Position numbers and translations under genes: made by a program. Source: Gracilaria gracilis (Eukaryota; Rhodophyta; Florideophyceae; Gracilariales; Gracilariaceae). Taken from it: 64,000 bases of DNA. The stretch is taken from positions 744,001 to 808,000 of the forward strand of contig JARGSG010000004.1 of NCBI GenBank assembly GCA_030374805.1. The letters run 5' to 3'. Shown in pieces: positions 29,596 through 39,820 of the stretch (positions are counted from its first letter, which is position 1; the number at the start of each line of letters is the position of its first letter). The notes under the pieces were generated by a model, which was given only the letters and a program-made list of their open reading frames with translations, was not told where the DNA came from and did not search any database.

Positions 29596-32500
29596 CTAGC
29601 TATACTCTACTCCCTAATCCGCGAACAACTCCTCTCCCACTTCCAGTTTCCGAAGTGCTCGCACCGCAATCATTTGGTATTCTCGTAGTTGATGCGGGGT
29701 GCGTCCTATATTTGGAGTTTGAATGACCGCACATTTCCAGTCCTTCGTTTCGTCACATCATCCGCAACTGCATCAATGTCCTTATCGCTTTCCATATATT
29801 TGGGATCCTTAATCGTTCCACCCAATGAAAAAGGAGCGGGGACAATCCATACAGGTATTAAACTTACTCCTTGTCTTCCTTCAGGGGGGCTATAGAATAT
29901 ATCGCCGCGGACGTTAAACTCCATCGCATACTTCCGAAAGCTTTCGGAAATGGCTCCCAATAAACCTTCACCATATTTCTTGTGTACCTCTTTTCTCTTC
30001 GTTAGGTCATGGTACACCAGTGTTCCATAGAAGTAACATATCTCTTCATTTTCCATGAATCGGCGTGTAGTGAACACCCCCACTCCTGCGCCAGGGTGGC
30101 AAATCGTCGAATTCCCGATACGACAACCGTACATCGTCGCTTCCCGTGCCAACATTGTATTCCAATCCAGAAGCCCCATCTTCCCTTGCAAAGTTTTCGG
30201 CCATTCGTGAAGGGCCTCACGCCCACCAGTTGTGACCAAGCTCTCATCCCGGCACATTGACGCAAGAAAGTCCACAATATACGTAGGAAACTTTTGATAC
30301 CGGGGGTAGCCGGACGGAGCTTTCCATGATCTCGATGGGCGGACATTCCACTTCGAAAATAAGTTCAACACCCTAATCATAGCATTCCGAACTTTCTGCG
30401 TTACCTGGATATCCGTCTCATTTTCCGGGACGCACAATGAGAATTGAATAATTGCGGCGTGCCTAGCATGAGCAAAGCAATCAGGGTCCGGCTCACACCC
30501 GATGAACCTACGATGCTGTTTTAACTCCATGCATGCCATTGCTGTCGAAAACGTCCCCGCAGACAAGTCGACCACAATATCCCCAGCCTGGGAAAACCGA
30601 CTGATTAGCTCCTTCAACAATGCCCTAGGTTTCTGTTTAGACCTCATCTTTTGTAAAACGTAGCCCCCACCTTCCTTCTTTCTCTTCCACTGAAGAGTCT
30701 CCCCATTAGACATGGGGGTTACCTGTTCAATGACACTGTGGCACTCCGGGTACCTCGGCTGTACGAAATTGAAATTCTCATAGTTCACCATCACATGCTG
30801 CTGCGCGTAGCTGAGACCATTTCGAACTCCATGTACAGCATACTCCATTGCAGGGAAAAGAGAGCACAAACTACGTCCAGGGTTACGCATCGGGTAGCCT
30901 TGCGACCGTACAAAGTGTTTTGGGACCTGGTCCACAACAAATGAACGCCTGGGTACTCCGTTTTCTTCTTTCGCCCCAATGGCGGAAAGTACATCTCTCC
31001 ATTGCTGGACCTTCTCGAAAGCATTAAAGATCACGAAATGGCCCCCAGGACGTAGCAGTCTTGATAGAAGCTTTGCAGCCTTCTTCATGTCCTGAGGGCT
31101 CAGTACATCGTAACAGCTGTTATTTAGGTTCTTGTTCCTTCGGATGTTGTACGGAGGGTCCATGAGAACCAGTTGAAATTTTCCTAACGGAGACACACCA
31201 TCTCTGCACAACGTCACGACCATCTCTAACATATCCTCAAACCCGCAATTGTACAAGCGAAAGTACTTCTCCATCTCCTCCTCACAACTTCTGAAAGCCA
31301 TTTTGTCATCCAAGGACGCAATGGATGGTGGAGATATTTCGCCTACCCCGGACGCTTCGTCACCAGTACTTCCTTTCCCAATGTCGGCCACTATGTTCGT
31401 ATCACCATCTCCTTCTTCGCCTCTCCCCTCCTTCGGCTCCGTTGGTTTTCCAATTACCTCCACCTCCTCCACATCATCTTCAATTTGTATGGCAGATTCG
31501 GGTTTGGATATCGGCGTTACCCCCATACCAGGGACGTTCACTGATTCTTTCAGTTTCAACGGGCTTATGGCCTCCATGACGGAGGACACAAGCAGATCCG
31601 AGAAACTATCGAATCTCTGAGCAAACGCCCGTGGTGGGTCTCTGGTAAACGTCTTCAGAACTGTCCATCGTCCTGGTTCGGAAATTGAGAAGAACTGCTC
31701 ATTCAAAATAACCTTGTTGAGTTCCGAAATGAACTCCTTCGCAATCATTCGGAAAGCAGCATCGATGTCTTGCGTTAAATTCCATTCCCACACGATGACC
31801 TCTGTTTCAATAACAGTTTCACCTTTGCTCGGTAGGAAGCGATGGTCGTTATGCCGGTGGAAGAACCCCTCTGCCCTCGTCTCAATTGCTTGAAACTGCA
31901 TTTCGTCGTACATGACTCGGATGAATGGAAAAACCATGACCTCCACGGTAGGGAATCCCAGGAATTGAAAGAAACAATCCCATGCCTTCGTAATGAGCTG
32001 CACACCAAAGCCAACACGCTGAGCTTGGAGCTTGTTTGGTATTTGGACATTCACAAAAAAGGTGGGATATCGCTTGTCTCCTCTTTTCCTATTCTGGCTT
32101 ACAACTCTTTTTTCCATGGAAACTTTCTGAATAAGCGAGAGAAAGAGAATCCTTTAGAAATGTGTGGCAACGGTTGTGGCGAACGGGCGGACCACCCGTC
32201 CCACTCGCTTAGGAGGTATAGTCATTAACGTGAAATACTCGGTCAAAGTCACATTCTTTGGTATTCATTTAAAGCTCACCTCGGTTTAAGCATTTCAGAA
32301 GTCCCTTACACGCCAATCCCCATCACCGTCCAAAATGTCCAATAACCTCGTTGAGAGGTATAGCTGACGATAAGACCCCTTCAGAGATACGACCCGTAGT
32401 TCACTGTCAGTAAACGTCGGATGTCCTGGACCCATAAGAATATGGAAGTAATTCTTGGCCAGCGGTAAGACGTTGCGATTCTTGATAACGTAATCAATGA

Positions 32501-32678
32501 ACTCGCTGTGTCCCTCCTTCCTTGGCCGGTCTTCATCTCGCATTGTCGACGCGTAATGATCGCGAATTGCGAGGCATACTGTGACAAGCTCATCTCCGGA
32601 GCCATACAGATTCCCAACCTTCATATCGGAGCTTGACGGTGCCGGTGACGTAGACCTCGATGAACTATGTGGAGCCAT
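29596..32678 (-). pseudogene. DNA amino-methyltransferase (beta class) fused to SET domain, outer copy
   Basis: The best preserved methyltransferase copy: 803 residues are open from 32117 to 29706. Motif IV DPPY at 31150-31161 (LVLMDPPYNIR), KKAAKLLSRLLRPGGHFVIF after it, then motif I-like VVDLSAGTFSTAMACMELKQHRRFIG and the SET core (GAGVGVFTTRRFMENEEICYFYG). The N-terminal 125 residues from 32678 are followed by four stops between about 32160 and 32300. A frameshift near 29735 leads to GEELFAD, where TAG at 29614-29616 replaces the Tyr of DYG that the inner copy keeps. DNA N6-adenine or N4-cytosine methylation is the likely activity of the first domain; DPPY favours adenine but does not prove it. 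The SET target is unknown. Confidence 0.85.
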
Positions 32679-32735
32679 TTTATGCATGCACCGGAAGAGG
32701 GTGCATTGACGGGTTATGATTCGAATTTCCGTTGC

Positions 32736-32905
32736 GGACGGGAGATGGCAGCGGACGAAAGATGGCAGCGGACGGGAGATGGCAGCGGACGGGAGATGGC
32801 AGCGGACGGGAGATGGCGGAGGACGGGATGGCAGCGGACGGGAGATGGCAGCGGAGGGGAGAAAACAGCGCACGGGAGACTGCAGCGGGTGGGAGATAAC
32901 TGCCG
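32736..32905. repeat. 17-bp tandem repeat upstream of the methyltransferase-SET gene
   Basis: Units GCAGCGGACGGGAGATG in about nine to ten imperfect copies, starting some 60 bp upstream of the methyltransferase start codon. Less regular related units (GCAGCGGACGGCGACGG) occur at the same place in the inner copy (16370-16475). The position suggests a promoter element or repeat-based control, which is inference. Confidence 0.8.
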
Positions 32906-33133
32906 ACGAGATATGAAAGTGCGCGGGGAGACGGGAGTGGGCGGGAGAGGATAGCAACGATACAGCACGAACCAGGTTCTTTCAACACGACAGGGAGATG
33001 TGCAAGATGTCTGAGATGCACGTAAACCCGTAAAGAGGTGTCAAGGAAAGCGGCGACACTCGAGGGATACGGAACTTGGTGATTGCAAACATATACGCGA
33101 AGTTATAGGAAACGGCTGTTAGAACAACGGAAC

Positions 33134-33312
33134 GGGATGGCGTGGCGCTTCATCAGTGCACTGATGAAGTGCCAAGACCCCCCGGTCCACTGTCCTACCA
33201 AAAAAATATTTTATTTTTGCATATTTTTCAACGACAGCCTGGGACAGCGGACCGGGGTGTCGTTGCGCTTCATCGGTGCGCCGATGAAGCGCTCGACACC
33301 TCTGTCCGCTGT
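33134..33312. repeat. Two hairpins of the GCGCTTCATC family, outer copy
   Basis: About 33142-33195 (GGCGCTTCATCAGTGCACTGATGAAGTGCC core) and about 33240-33312 (GGGACAGCGGACCGGGGTGT... folding back to the GTCCGCTGTC end). The loop-proximal motif GCGCTTCATC/GATGAAGCGC is identical to that of the inner array. Confidence 0.8.
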
Positions 33313-33427
33313 CTCAACGTGCCGTGAGTGCCGATCGGCTGTCACAGGGTGAAACGAACATGGATCCGGACTCAAACGATTTCGTGCTCTCACTCTATGC
33401 AATACCTCATACTATGGCTATCTTATT

Positions 33428-33795
33428 CTTAACGGATGTCTTAATCCTAGCTTCAAAGCACAAGCACCATAGAAATAAAGCATCCACTATACAGAATAAA
33501 GATAGAAGATGTACTAACTTCATCTCATCTAACGGATGTCGTATTCCTAGCAAAAAAGCGAGAGGGTGTGTGAAAACCTCCGCAAGCAGCATAGGAATAA
33601 AACATCCTCTCTATAAAACTAAGATAGAAGATGGACTAACTTAATCTCATATAACGGATGTCCTATTCCTAGCAACAAAGCGAGATGGTGTACAAAAACC
33701 TCCGCAAGCTGCACAGGAATAGGACATATCCTCTATGATATAAAAATAGAAGATGTACTAATTTTATATCATATAGGGGATGTCCTATTCGTAGC
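33428..33795. repeat. Repeat series of about 124 bp with internal hairpins
   Basis: TAACGGATGTCxTATTCCTAGC recurs near 33432, 33530 and 33654, with a degenerate version near 33778. Spacing is 98, 124 and 124 bp. Each unit can fold: GGATGTCCTATTCCTAG pairs with a downstream AGGAATAGGACATATCC about 75 nt away. No counterpart was noticed in the inner copy. Confidence 0.75.
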
Positions 33796-33817
33796 TGCAG
33801 AGCGTGAGGGTGTGCCA

Positions 33818-33900
33818 CCTTCTACGGAGATATATCGTTCTATTTCCACAACCGAGACACATACTCTCGGTTGTGGAAGAAGATGAATATATCTCGGTAG
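33818..33900. repeat. Second hairpin family (CCACAACCGAGA), outer copy
   Basis: CGGAGATATATC, then CCACAACCGAGA, a short loop, TCTCGGTTGTGG, then GAATATATCTCGG. The two nested stems match the inner hairpin at 17052-17126. Confidence 0.75.
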
Positions 33901-34069
33901 GAGGTGTGACCAGGGAGAAGGTAGGGCGTGGAAGGTGTTGCGAGGGGGAGTGGGGACGGGTTTTATACAGCAGTACACGTGTGGTTGGGGTGGCTCGGAT
34001 GAAGTGTTGAAAAAATGAAATATCATCTTTGTCGAGCCGCTCGTTTGAAAAAATCTCAAAATAATTTTT

Positions 34070-34148
34070 TGGGACAGCGGACCGGGGTGTCGTGGCGCTT
34101 CATCGGTGCACCGATGAAGCGCCACGACAACCCGGTCAGCTGTCCCAA
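34070..34148. repeat. Long hairpin before the ParB-like gene, outer copy
   Basis: GGGACAGCGGACCGGGGTGT... with a GATGAAGCGCCACGACAACC return arm ending GTCCC. Arms are about 35 bp with a 6-nt loop (GGTGCA region). Same family as the other GACAGCGG hairpins. Confidence 0.85.
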
Positions 34149-34452
34149 AGTGAAATTAGTGCGCCACAAATTTTGTTTATTTCTATATTTCTCAAACATT
34201 GTTGCACAAGTGTACTATAGATATTAGTAGCGTTAGTAGCTTCATGTAGATTTGTAAACGTCCCGCGAGTACGCTATAAAATTTTTAAACAGGCACAGTT
34301 TATATTTTAAACTAATATTGAGCGGACGCGCATCCGTGATGAAGTAGACGGAAAGGAACCGAAGTGAAAGTTACAACTAGCTAACCGATCTGGCGAGCGT
34401 TCTCGACGGTCGTAAACAACCTTTTCTATTCTATCAGCCACGTGTAACCGCG

Positions 34453-35979
34453 ATGCGGCCTTGCAAGCATAAAAGGGGGCCGGATTCAAGACGAGCGAGC
34501 CCAAGTGCAGGAGTGTTAGAAATGCCGCCCCTAACACGAGGGAGAGGGAAGGCAAACGACACTACGCCGCGTATGCCACCAGCCCGAGCAATGACGAAGA
34601 AGGTTTCGCCCGCTGCAACGCCGGTAGTGAAAGGCGGCGATGCGGTGCATTTGTTTGTGACGATCGGGAAAGAAAAGAGCAGGGTGAAAGTGGTAACCGC
34701 GGAGGTGAGAGGTGTGGGGTCCGCCGGTAGTGCAGGGAAGGCTCTTTTCCGTTCGCTCCATAGGCATCTTTTAAGCGCGACTGCCCTAGAAGAAGAAGAC
34801 TTGGTTGTGATCTGGAGGACGAAGATAATTATAATTCATGGAAGCGCGAAGTACCCTTACCGTTTTCAAGGTTCTGAAGACCCACCAAGTACGGTGAGCG
34901 AGTTGTTCTGGGCTGGGTTGTATGCATGGGATACGTCGATGATGGACCGAATCGAGATTCCACAAATTCCTACTCCCGGGTCCGGGGCTGGCAAGTCTTC
35001 TACATCTCAGCCTGAAAAAGTGGTTGCTCTGGAGGTCGAGAAACCTGCTGTGAAAGCTTCCAAAACTCGAGGAAAGTCTTCTAAAAGGATGAACAAGCCC
35101 GTGGGAGCGAGCGGCAACACCACAGAGAACTCCAACGACGATATTGTGGAGGTCTTTCGGAAGAGTAAGGCTCCACTTGCTGACGCAGAGGAGGACTTGT
35201 TCGATGAAGGAGACAGTGTTCCGTCGGAAGAGGTAGACAACACCCTGTCTCTCAAGAAGATTTCCGTAGCCGACTATGTTCGGCGCAGGTTGACGATGGA
35301 TATCGAGATGATTGAAATCCCGAAGAAGACAGTTCGAAGTGTGAACCTGGGACACAAGGAGGCGACGATGATGAAATGTCGCAACTTTGGGTGGCTTCCG
35401 TCCGCAGGTTCGATTGCTGTGGCATCTCTAGGGGAGTATGCTGTGAATGAAATAGTTGTTGATGGGAGAATTGTTGTGCCCGTCACCCTCATAGACGGAT
35501 ATCACAGAATTCTTGTGCTACGAGACTTGCATGGGGAAGGCGGGAAGTGGGTGGACATAGTCCGTTCTTTGGATTTTGTGAGAAAGGATGGGAAGGCCAT
35601 CACAATGAACGAGGTACTAGGACTCGGCAATCTTCTGAACGAGATGAGTTCGAATGTGCTGAAGATGTCGTCTGCAGACAAAATTCATAGCACGGTATCT
35701 TTTGTGCAGAACGTCGTGAACGAGTCACATGTGGATGTGAAGAGCATTACTTCGAAGCAGTTAGCTGGTGCTTTGAAGAGAAATGAGGCTATCGGAGACT
35801 ACAGCGTGTGTCACTTGACTCGTTACGCGACATTGGCTATGAAGTTTGTGGAATGTGAGGGGCTTTTGGAGTTCTTTGAAAAGGTGTGCGAGGAGTGTCC
35901 AGCCCTGACGTTGACGCATGTCTCGAGTGACCTCTTGATGGGTCTCACCGATGGGCAGTTTCGATTTGTCGTACGATGA
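34453..35979 (+). CDS. ParB/sulfiredoxin-like domain protein, outer copy (open)
   Basis: An uninterrupted 508-residue frame from MRPCKHKRG to VVR-TGA. Domains: basic N-terminus with TRGRGKAN; small domain VHLFVTIGKEKSRVKVVTAEVRG; Lys-rich linker (SKTRGKSSKRMNKPVG); acidic stretch (EEDLFDEGD); then KKISVADYVRRRL and the ParB/Srx-like block (KKTVRSVNLGHKEA, SIAVASLGEY, VVPVTLIDGYHRILVLRDL). The D-G-x-H-R box is the reason for the assignment; a structure search would decide. The C-terminal helical half (LGLGNLLNEMSSN, HLTRYATLAMKFVECEG) is conserved with the inner copy. The TGA stop overlaps an ATG (ATGA) that opens the dioxygenase frame, so coupled re-initiation or frameshifting is possible. 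Confidence 0.6.
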   Translation: MRPCKHKRGPDSRRASPSAGVLEMPPLTRGRGKANDTTPRMPPARAMTKKVSPAATPVVKGGDAVHLFVTIGKEKSRVKVVTAEVRGVGSAGSAGKALFRSLHRHLLSATALEEEDLVVIWRTKIIIIHGSAKYPYRFQGSEDPPSTVSELFWAGLYAWDTSMMDRIEIPQIPTPGSGAGKSSTSQPEKVVALEVEKPAVKASKTRGKSSKRMNKPVGASGNTTENSNDDIVEVFRKSKAPLADAEEDLFDEGDSVPSEEVDNTLSLKKISVADYVRRRLTMDIEMIEIPKKTVRSVNLGHKEATMMKCRNFGWLPSAGSIAVASLGEYAVNEIVVDGRIVVPVTLIDGYHRILVLRDLHGEGGKWVDIVRSLDFVRKDGKAITMNEVLGLGNLLNEMSSNVLKMSSADKIHSTVSFVQNVVNESHVDVKSITSKQLAGALKRNEAIGDYSVCHLTRYATLAMKFVECEGLLEFFEKVCEECPALTLTHVSSDLLMGLTDGQFRFVVR

Positions 35980-38261
35980 TTGCAATGGCATGTGGAACTG
36001 GGGTTGTCTTCTTCTCGAGAAGAAGACACGGTCGTTTTGAAGACATGAAGAAGCACTTCTTTCAATGTGCCATAGGTATGTACAACCTATGTAATGTCAC
36101 TGGGAAGGAGAAGGACATTAGTGTTGAAGAAGTATTGCAGACAGTATTCAACTTAGGAGGAAAACATGTGTCTGTGATGGAATACCTGGGTATGCGGACA
36201 GCAAAAATGGAACTTGGCGGTGCGAGGCGTTTATGGGATGGGATGGTGTCTAGAAGGGTGAAGATCGCGGGTAACAAGCTTCAAGAAGTTTTCAAAGTAT
36301 CGCTTCAAACGTCAGAGAAGGTGCAGGAGGTGGGGGAGGAGGTGGTTGAAGTCGTGGGTGTAGGTGATGGTACGTCAACCGCAGCACCTAATGAGGCAGA
36401 AGATGCTCTAATGTTGTTGGAAGTTTCCATGCAAGGGAACGACCCTGAAGCAGAGCCATCAGGGTTGAGGCGGAGCACACGGAAAAAGATTGCTCCGGGC
36501 CAGCTGAAAGAGGATTGGGGTAGCAAGGCTGGGAGCAAGAAGAAGAAGAAGAGGAGGTTAATTAATCTTACTGACGATGAGGATGAGGTAGAAATCCAAC
36601 CTGCTCCGAATAGGATGAAGAAGGGCACAATGAAGACCCATTCTGGAGATATACCAATGGAGCTTGTTACTTTATTCAGGAATACGACGAAGCCGGCATT
36701 GAAGAAGTTCTTCAAAGAACAGAAAATAAATGTGGTGACGTCGTGCGAGGATGAAAGTGGTGGCAGTGAGAACGATAGTGGGTTCGTTCAGGACGAAGAG
36801 GAAGGGGTGAAGGAAGGAACGAAGCGTGGATTTGAAGATAAAAATCCCGAGGAACCCCCGAAAGGGATGAATAAGGCAGGTGAGTGGGCTGGTGGATCGG
36901 ATATGTCATGGACGAGTTTGGTGAATGCGCTACCGAGTGAGTGGCCGGGAGGGAAGAATGCAGTGAAACATCAGCACCCGTGGATGAAGATGATTCATTT
37001 GCGAAAGGAGCACAGGGCGGGATGTTTGGGGCTGGCGGATTTGAGAGCGGTCCATCACGCGGTGTACTGGCATGCCGCCTGGAATGTGCACAAGAAGCTG
37101 GGTAGCACGAAAGAACCAGTTCTTGGCGTGAAGCTTCCGTTGAAGGGAAAGCTGAGAGGGGAGGAAGAAGCTCTTTGGATGACGGCGATGGAGAGGGATG
37201 ACCTCGCTCGAGAGTGCTTTGCGACGAAGAGAATGGAATTGATGGAAAGGGGTTTCTGTGTTTTGGAACACTTCGGAACTGATGGAGGTATGTCAGAGGA
37301 GGCGAAGAAGAGGGGCGTGGTGGTGGATGAAGATGTGACAGAAGGGTTGCTGGAGTTTTTTGAGAAGGACTTCAAAGAGCAGCCAGACTTGAAGTTTGAA
37401 GAGAACCGAACGAAATGGAATCCCATAATCAACGCGGGGGAAGGAAAGGATGCTGGGAACAGGATGCAGGGAATTGGACGATATATTACGACGAAGAAGG
37501 GGATTGTTGATTACATAGAATCTGATGAGAAGAATATAATGATGGTGAGAAAGCGGGCGTTGTTGGATGCGAGGTTTGGGCAAATTGCATCGGCTCTTCG
37601 CCTTTGTAACAACAGCAAGGCTAAGAAAAGGATGTATGCGCCGCAGACCGGAGGGCGTGTGTTGTGTACGGGGGAGGGATGCCCAAGGCAGGTTTTGCAC
37701 ACTGATTTTCGAGAGTTGACGAATGTGGAGAAAGATAAGGGAGATATTCCGGGGTTCTTTGTAATGACCTCTGGATAGAGTTCATTTATGATATGGGTTT
37801 GTGAGAGGTATCAAAATATGTATGTGACGGATGACAAGAGTTTGAGGAGGTTATCACGTACAATGGTTGTGAAGAAGTTCAGGGTTCCGCCTTACTCTGT
37901 GTTTATTGGGAGAGGGCATGTGTTTCATGCGGGAGCTGGGTACATGGATGCGTTGGTGAAAGCAAATTGCCTGAGGTATCACATATGTTTTGTACCTGAA
38001 GGATACCACCTCCCTGACGCGGTGCACAGGGAGCCAGCGTTTCGGCTAAAGTTCGTAGATGAGGACTTTGGGCTAGGAGAAGACCCAGACGACCAGCTGG
38101 ACGATGATGAATGTTTGGAGGAAGAGAGTGAAATGGAGGATATAGAAGATGGAGAGGACGAGTACGAAGAAGAATATGAAGAGATGTCAAGTGGCCCTGC
38201 TGAGAATACAGATGGAGACTACGAGGAAGGACAGATGATAACGGATGACGACGATGAGTAG
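35976..38261 (+). pseudogene. 2-oxoglutarate/Fe(II) dioxygenase-like protein, outer copy
   Basis: Open for 600 residues from 35976 to a TAG at 37776-37778, then open again to TAG at 38261. HFFQCAIGM, RLWDGMVSRRVKIAGNK, PAPNRMKKGT, SEWPGGKNAVKHQHPW and VHHAVYWHAAWNVHKKLG are all shared with the inner copy. The iron-binding H-x-D is at 37698-37706 (VLHTDFRE) and the distal His is in HVFHAGAGYMDAL, followed by LRYHICF. The TAG falls between the two iron-ligand blocks, about 25 residues after H-x-D, where the inner copy has Gly; it would remove the distal His. An acidic tail (EEESEMEDIEDGEDEYEEEYEE) ends the protein. An enzyme acting on modified nucleic acid or chromatin protein is inference. Confidence 0.75.
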
Positions 38262-38424
38262 GTATAATATAGCAGTTATACTGTTGTGTTTTTCTTTGAT
38301 AGAGACTTAACATAAAAAGTGAACAGGTGATTTGTTTAAGCGGCAACTAAAAAAGATTTGGAGAATAAAAACGGGTTGTGTGTGTAGCTGCGACGAGTAC
38401 GAGGTTTACAATTTGTTCTAAATA

Positions 38425-39255
38425 CTAGAAAATGTGATGTATAGGAACGTCGATATAGTTGGTGTGGAAAGGGGCAAGGTCCTGCCTTCCGGCTAGTTTT
38501 TCATCTGCGGAGGTGAGATAGAAGTTAACATTTCCAGATTCATACTCCGAGAAAGAAGCTGGGAAGGAAGTAAGGGTGCTGCCGTATTCCAGAAGTGATT
38601 CCACTGTAGAAGGGATATTGAAGGAGAGACCTGTGTTGAAGGTGACTATGCCTAGAAGCTCCTTCATTATAGTTGAGAAAATAGTTTTGTACTTGGTAGC
38701 CACGTCATACATGGTGACGAATCCAAATGAAGAACCGACGAGATTGAAGGAAGAGATCCAAACGAGCTTTTGGTAGTAAGACTTGGAAAAGGTGTTTTCG
38801 TCGACGATACTGCAAGTGAGACCTGCGGTCCAGAGGCGTTCAGCTATTGCCAGAGCCCACTTTCCGGTGGCTGTGGTTGGATCATTGGGAGAGAGAGGCG
38901 TGACACCATCCTGTGAGGAGGCGCCGACAGTGGGAACTGCGATGTAAAGAGCGGGTCGTGTGCAGTGCTCAATTCCGTGTTAGGAAAAGATGGTAAGAAT
39001 GTGACCATTCTGGATGAAGACCAAGTCTTCTGCTCGTTGTGCTGGACAAGATAGAATTACTTTTTCGAGAAAATCGTTCCTGCCACAGAATAAGATTGGA
39101 CCTTGGGGAAGTCACTCTGCAGAAATGAAGTCTTCGATGGAGAGAAAGGTGTTTTGAGGGGAACCATTGTTGTAAAGCATGGTGCCAATACGGCCTCTCC
39201 CTACGACAACAGCTGGTATGATTGTAGAACGGAGGGAAGATGAATGGGAGCTCAT
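38425..39255 (-). pseudogene. Ketopantoate reductase/6PGDH-like protein, outer copy
   Basis: The start at 39255 (MSSHSSSLRS) matches the inner MTSPSSSLRS. The nucleotide-binding loop is intact (VVVGRGRIGTM). LVFIQNGHILTIF, ALYIAVPTVGA, GKWALAIAERLWTAGLTC, SYYQKLVWISSFNLVGSS and the C-terminal NFYLTS...LAPFHTNYI follow. Two stops are visible: TGA near 39108 (inner Ser) and TAA near 38982 (inner Lys, FS-stop-HG). The enzyme would bind NAD(P); the substrate is unknown. Gene position and orientation are as in the inner copy. Confidence 0.6.
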
Positions 39256-39820
39256 TGCGATGATTTTGTTTGTTTGAAGGTATGGGCTGTTGGAAGGTGT
39301 CGGGTGCTGGTAGCTGTGGAAGGAAAGTGGTCTACATTCTAAGGAGTGGGGAAAGCTTTAAGTGTACGACTGGACTGTTGTTTTGGTCATGGAAAAAGTG
39401 TTCCAGGGGATAAGGGGATTTGTATGATTCGGTTATGGAAAGAAATGGGCAGCAGGGCTGCAGAGGAGATACGGTCGAAGAGTGTGTTTATAAGAAGGTA
39501 TGCAGTGAAATAAAGCATAGAAAGTAACAGTTTATGGTACCGTTGATACTTGAGAGGTGGCGCATCATGAGTTTCATTGGGATATGGTATGGACCGAGGT
39601 TGGGAAAATGTGCAGATTTCTAGGAAAAAAATGGAAATTGTGTGGAATGGCGGGAAACAGGAGTGGATGTGAATGGGGTACAAAGGGTTGTGCTGCGCAA
39701 GTGGGTGTGTAGCCGACAGTGCCACGGGTGTGCGGAGTGGGGAGGAGTGCTGCAACTGTTGGGTTCATCTCGCTTGTTCTTATCTATCTTCGTTATCGTG
39801 AACCGCCGTTTTTTTCTGCG

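Larger units (their letters stand above)
32679..34452. promoter_or_regulatory. Divergent intergenic block with hairpins, outer copy
   Basis: The counterpart of 16297-18766, between the same two divergent genes. It holds a 17-bp tandem repeat next to the methyltransferase start, several long hairpins, a 124-bp repeat series and an AT-rich stretch before the ParB-like gene. No gene is supported. The hairpins share arm motifs with the inner copy, although number and order differ. Confidence 0.75.

Noticed and set aside
4801-35979. TGA read as cysteine: three in-frame TGA codons in the giant transposons fall where the other copy has Cys
   Set aside because: Other TGA codons in the same genes replace Gly or Ser, TAA and TAG stops are also present, and gypsy and piggyBac genes here contain all three. 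Random decay explains it; Cys codons are one change from TGA.
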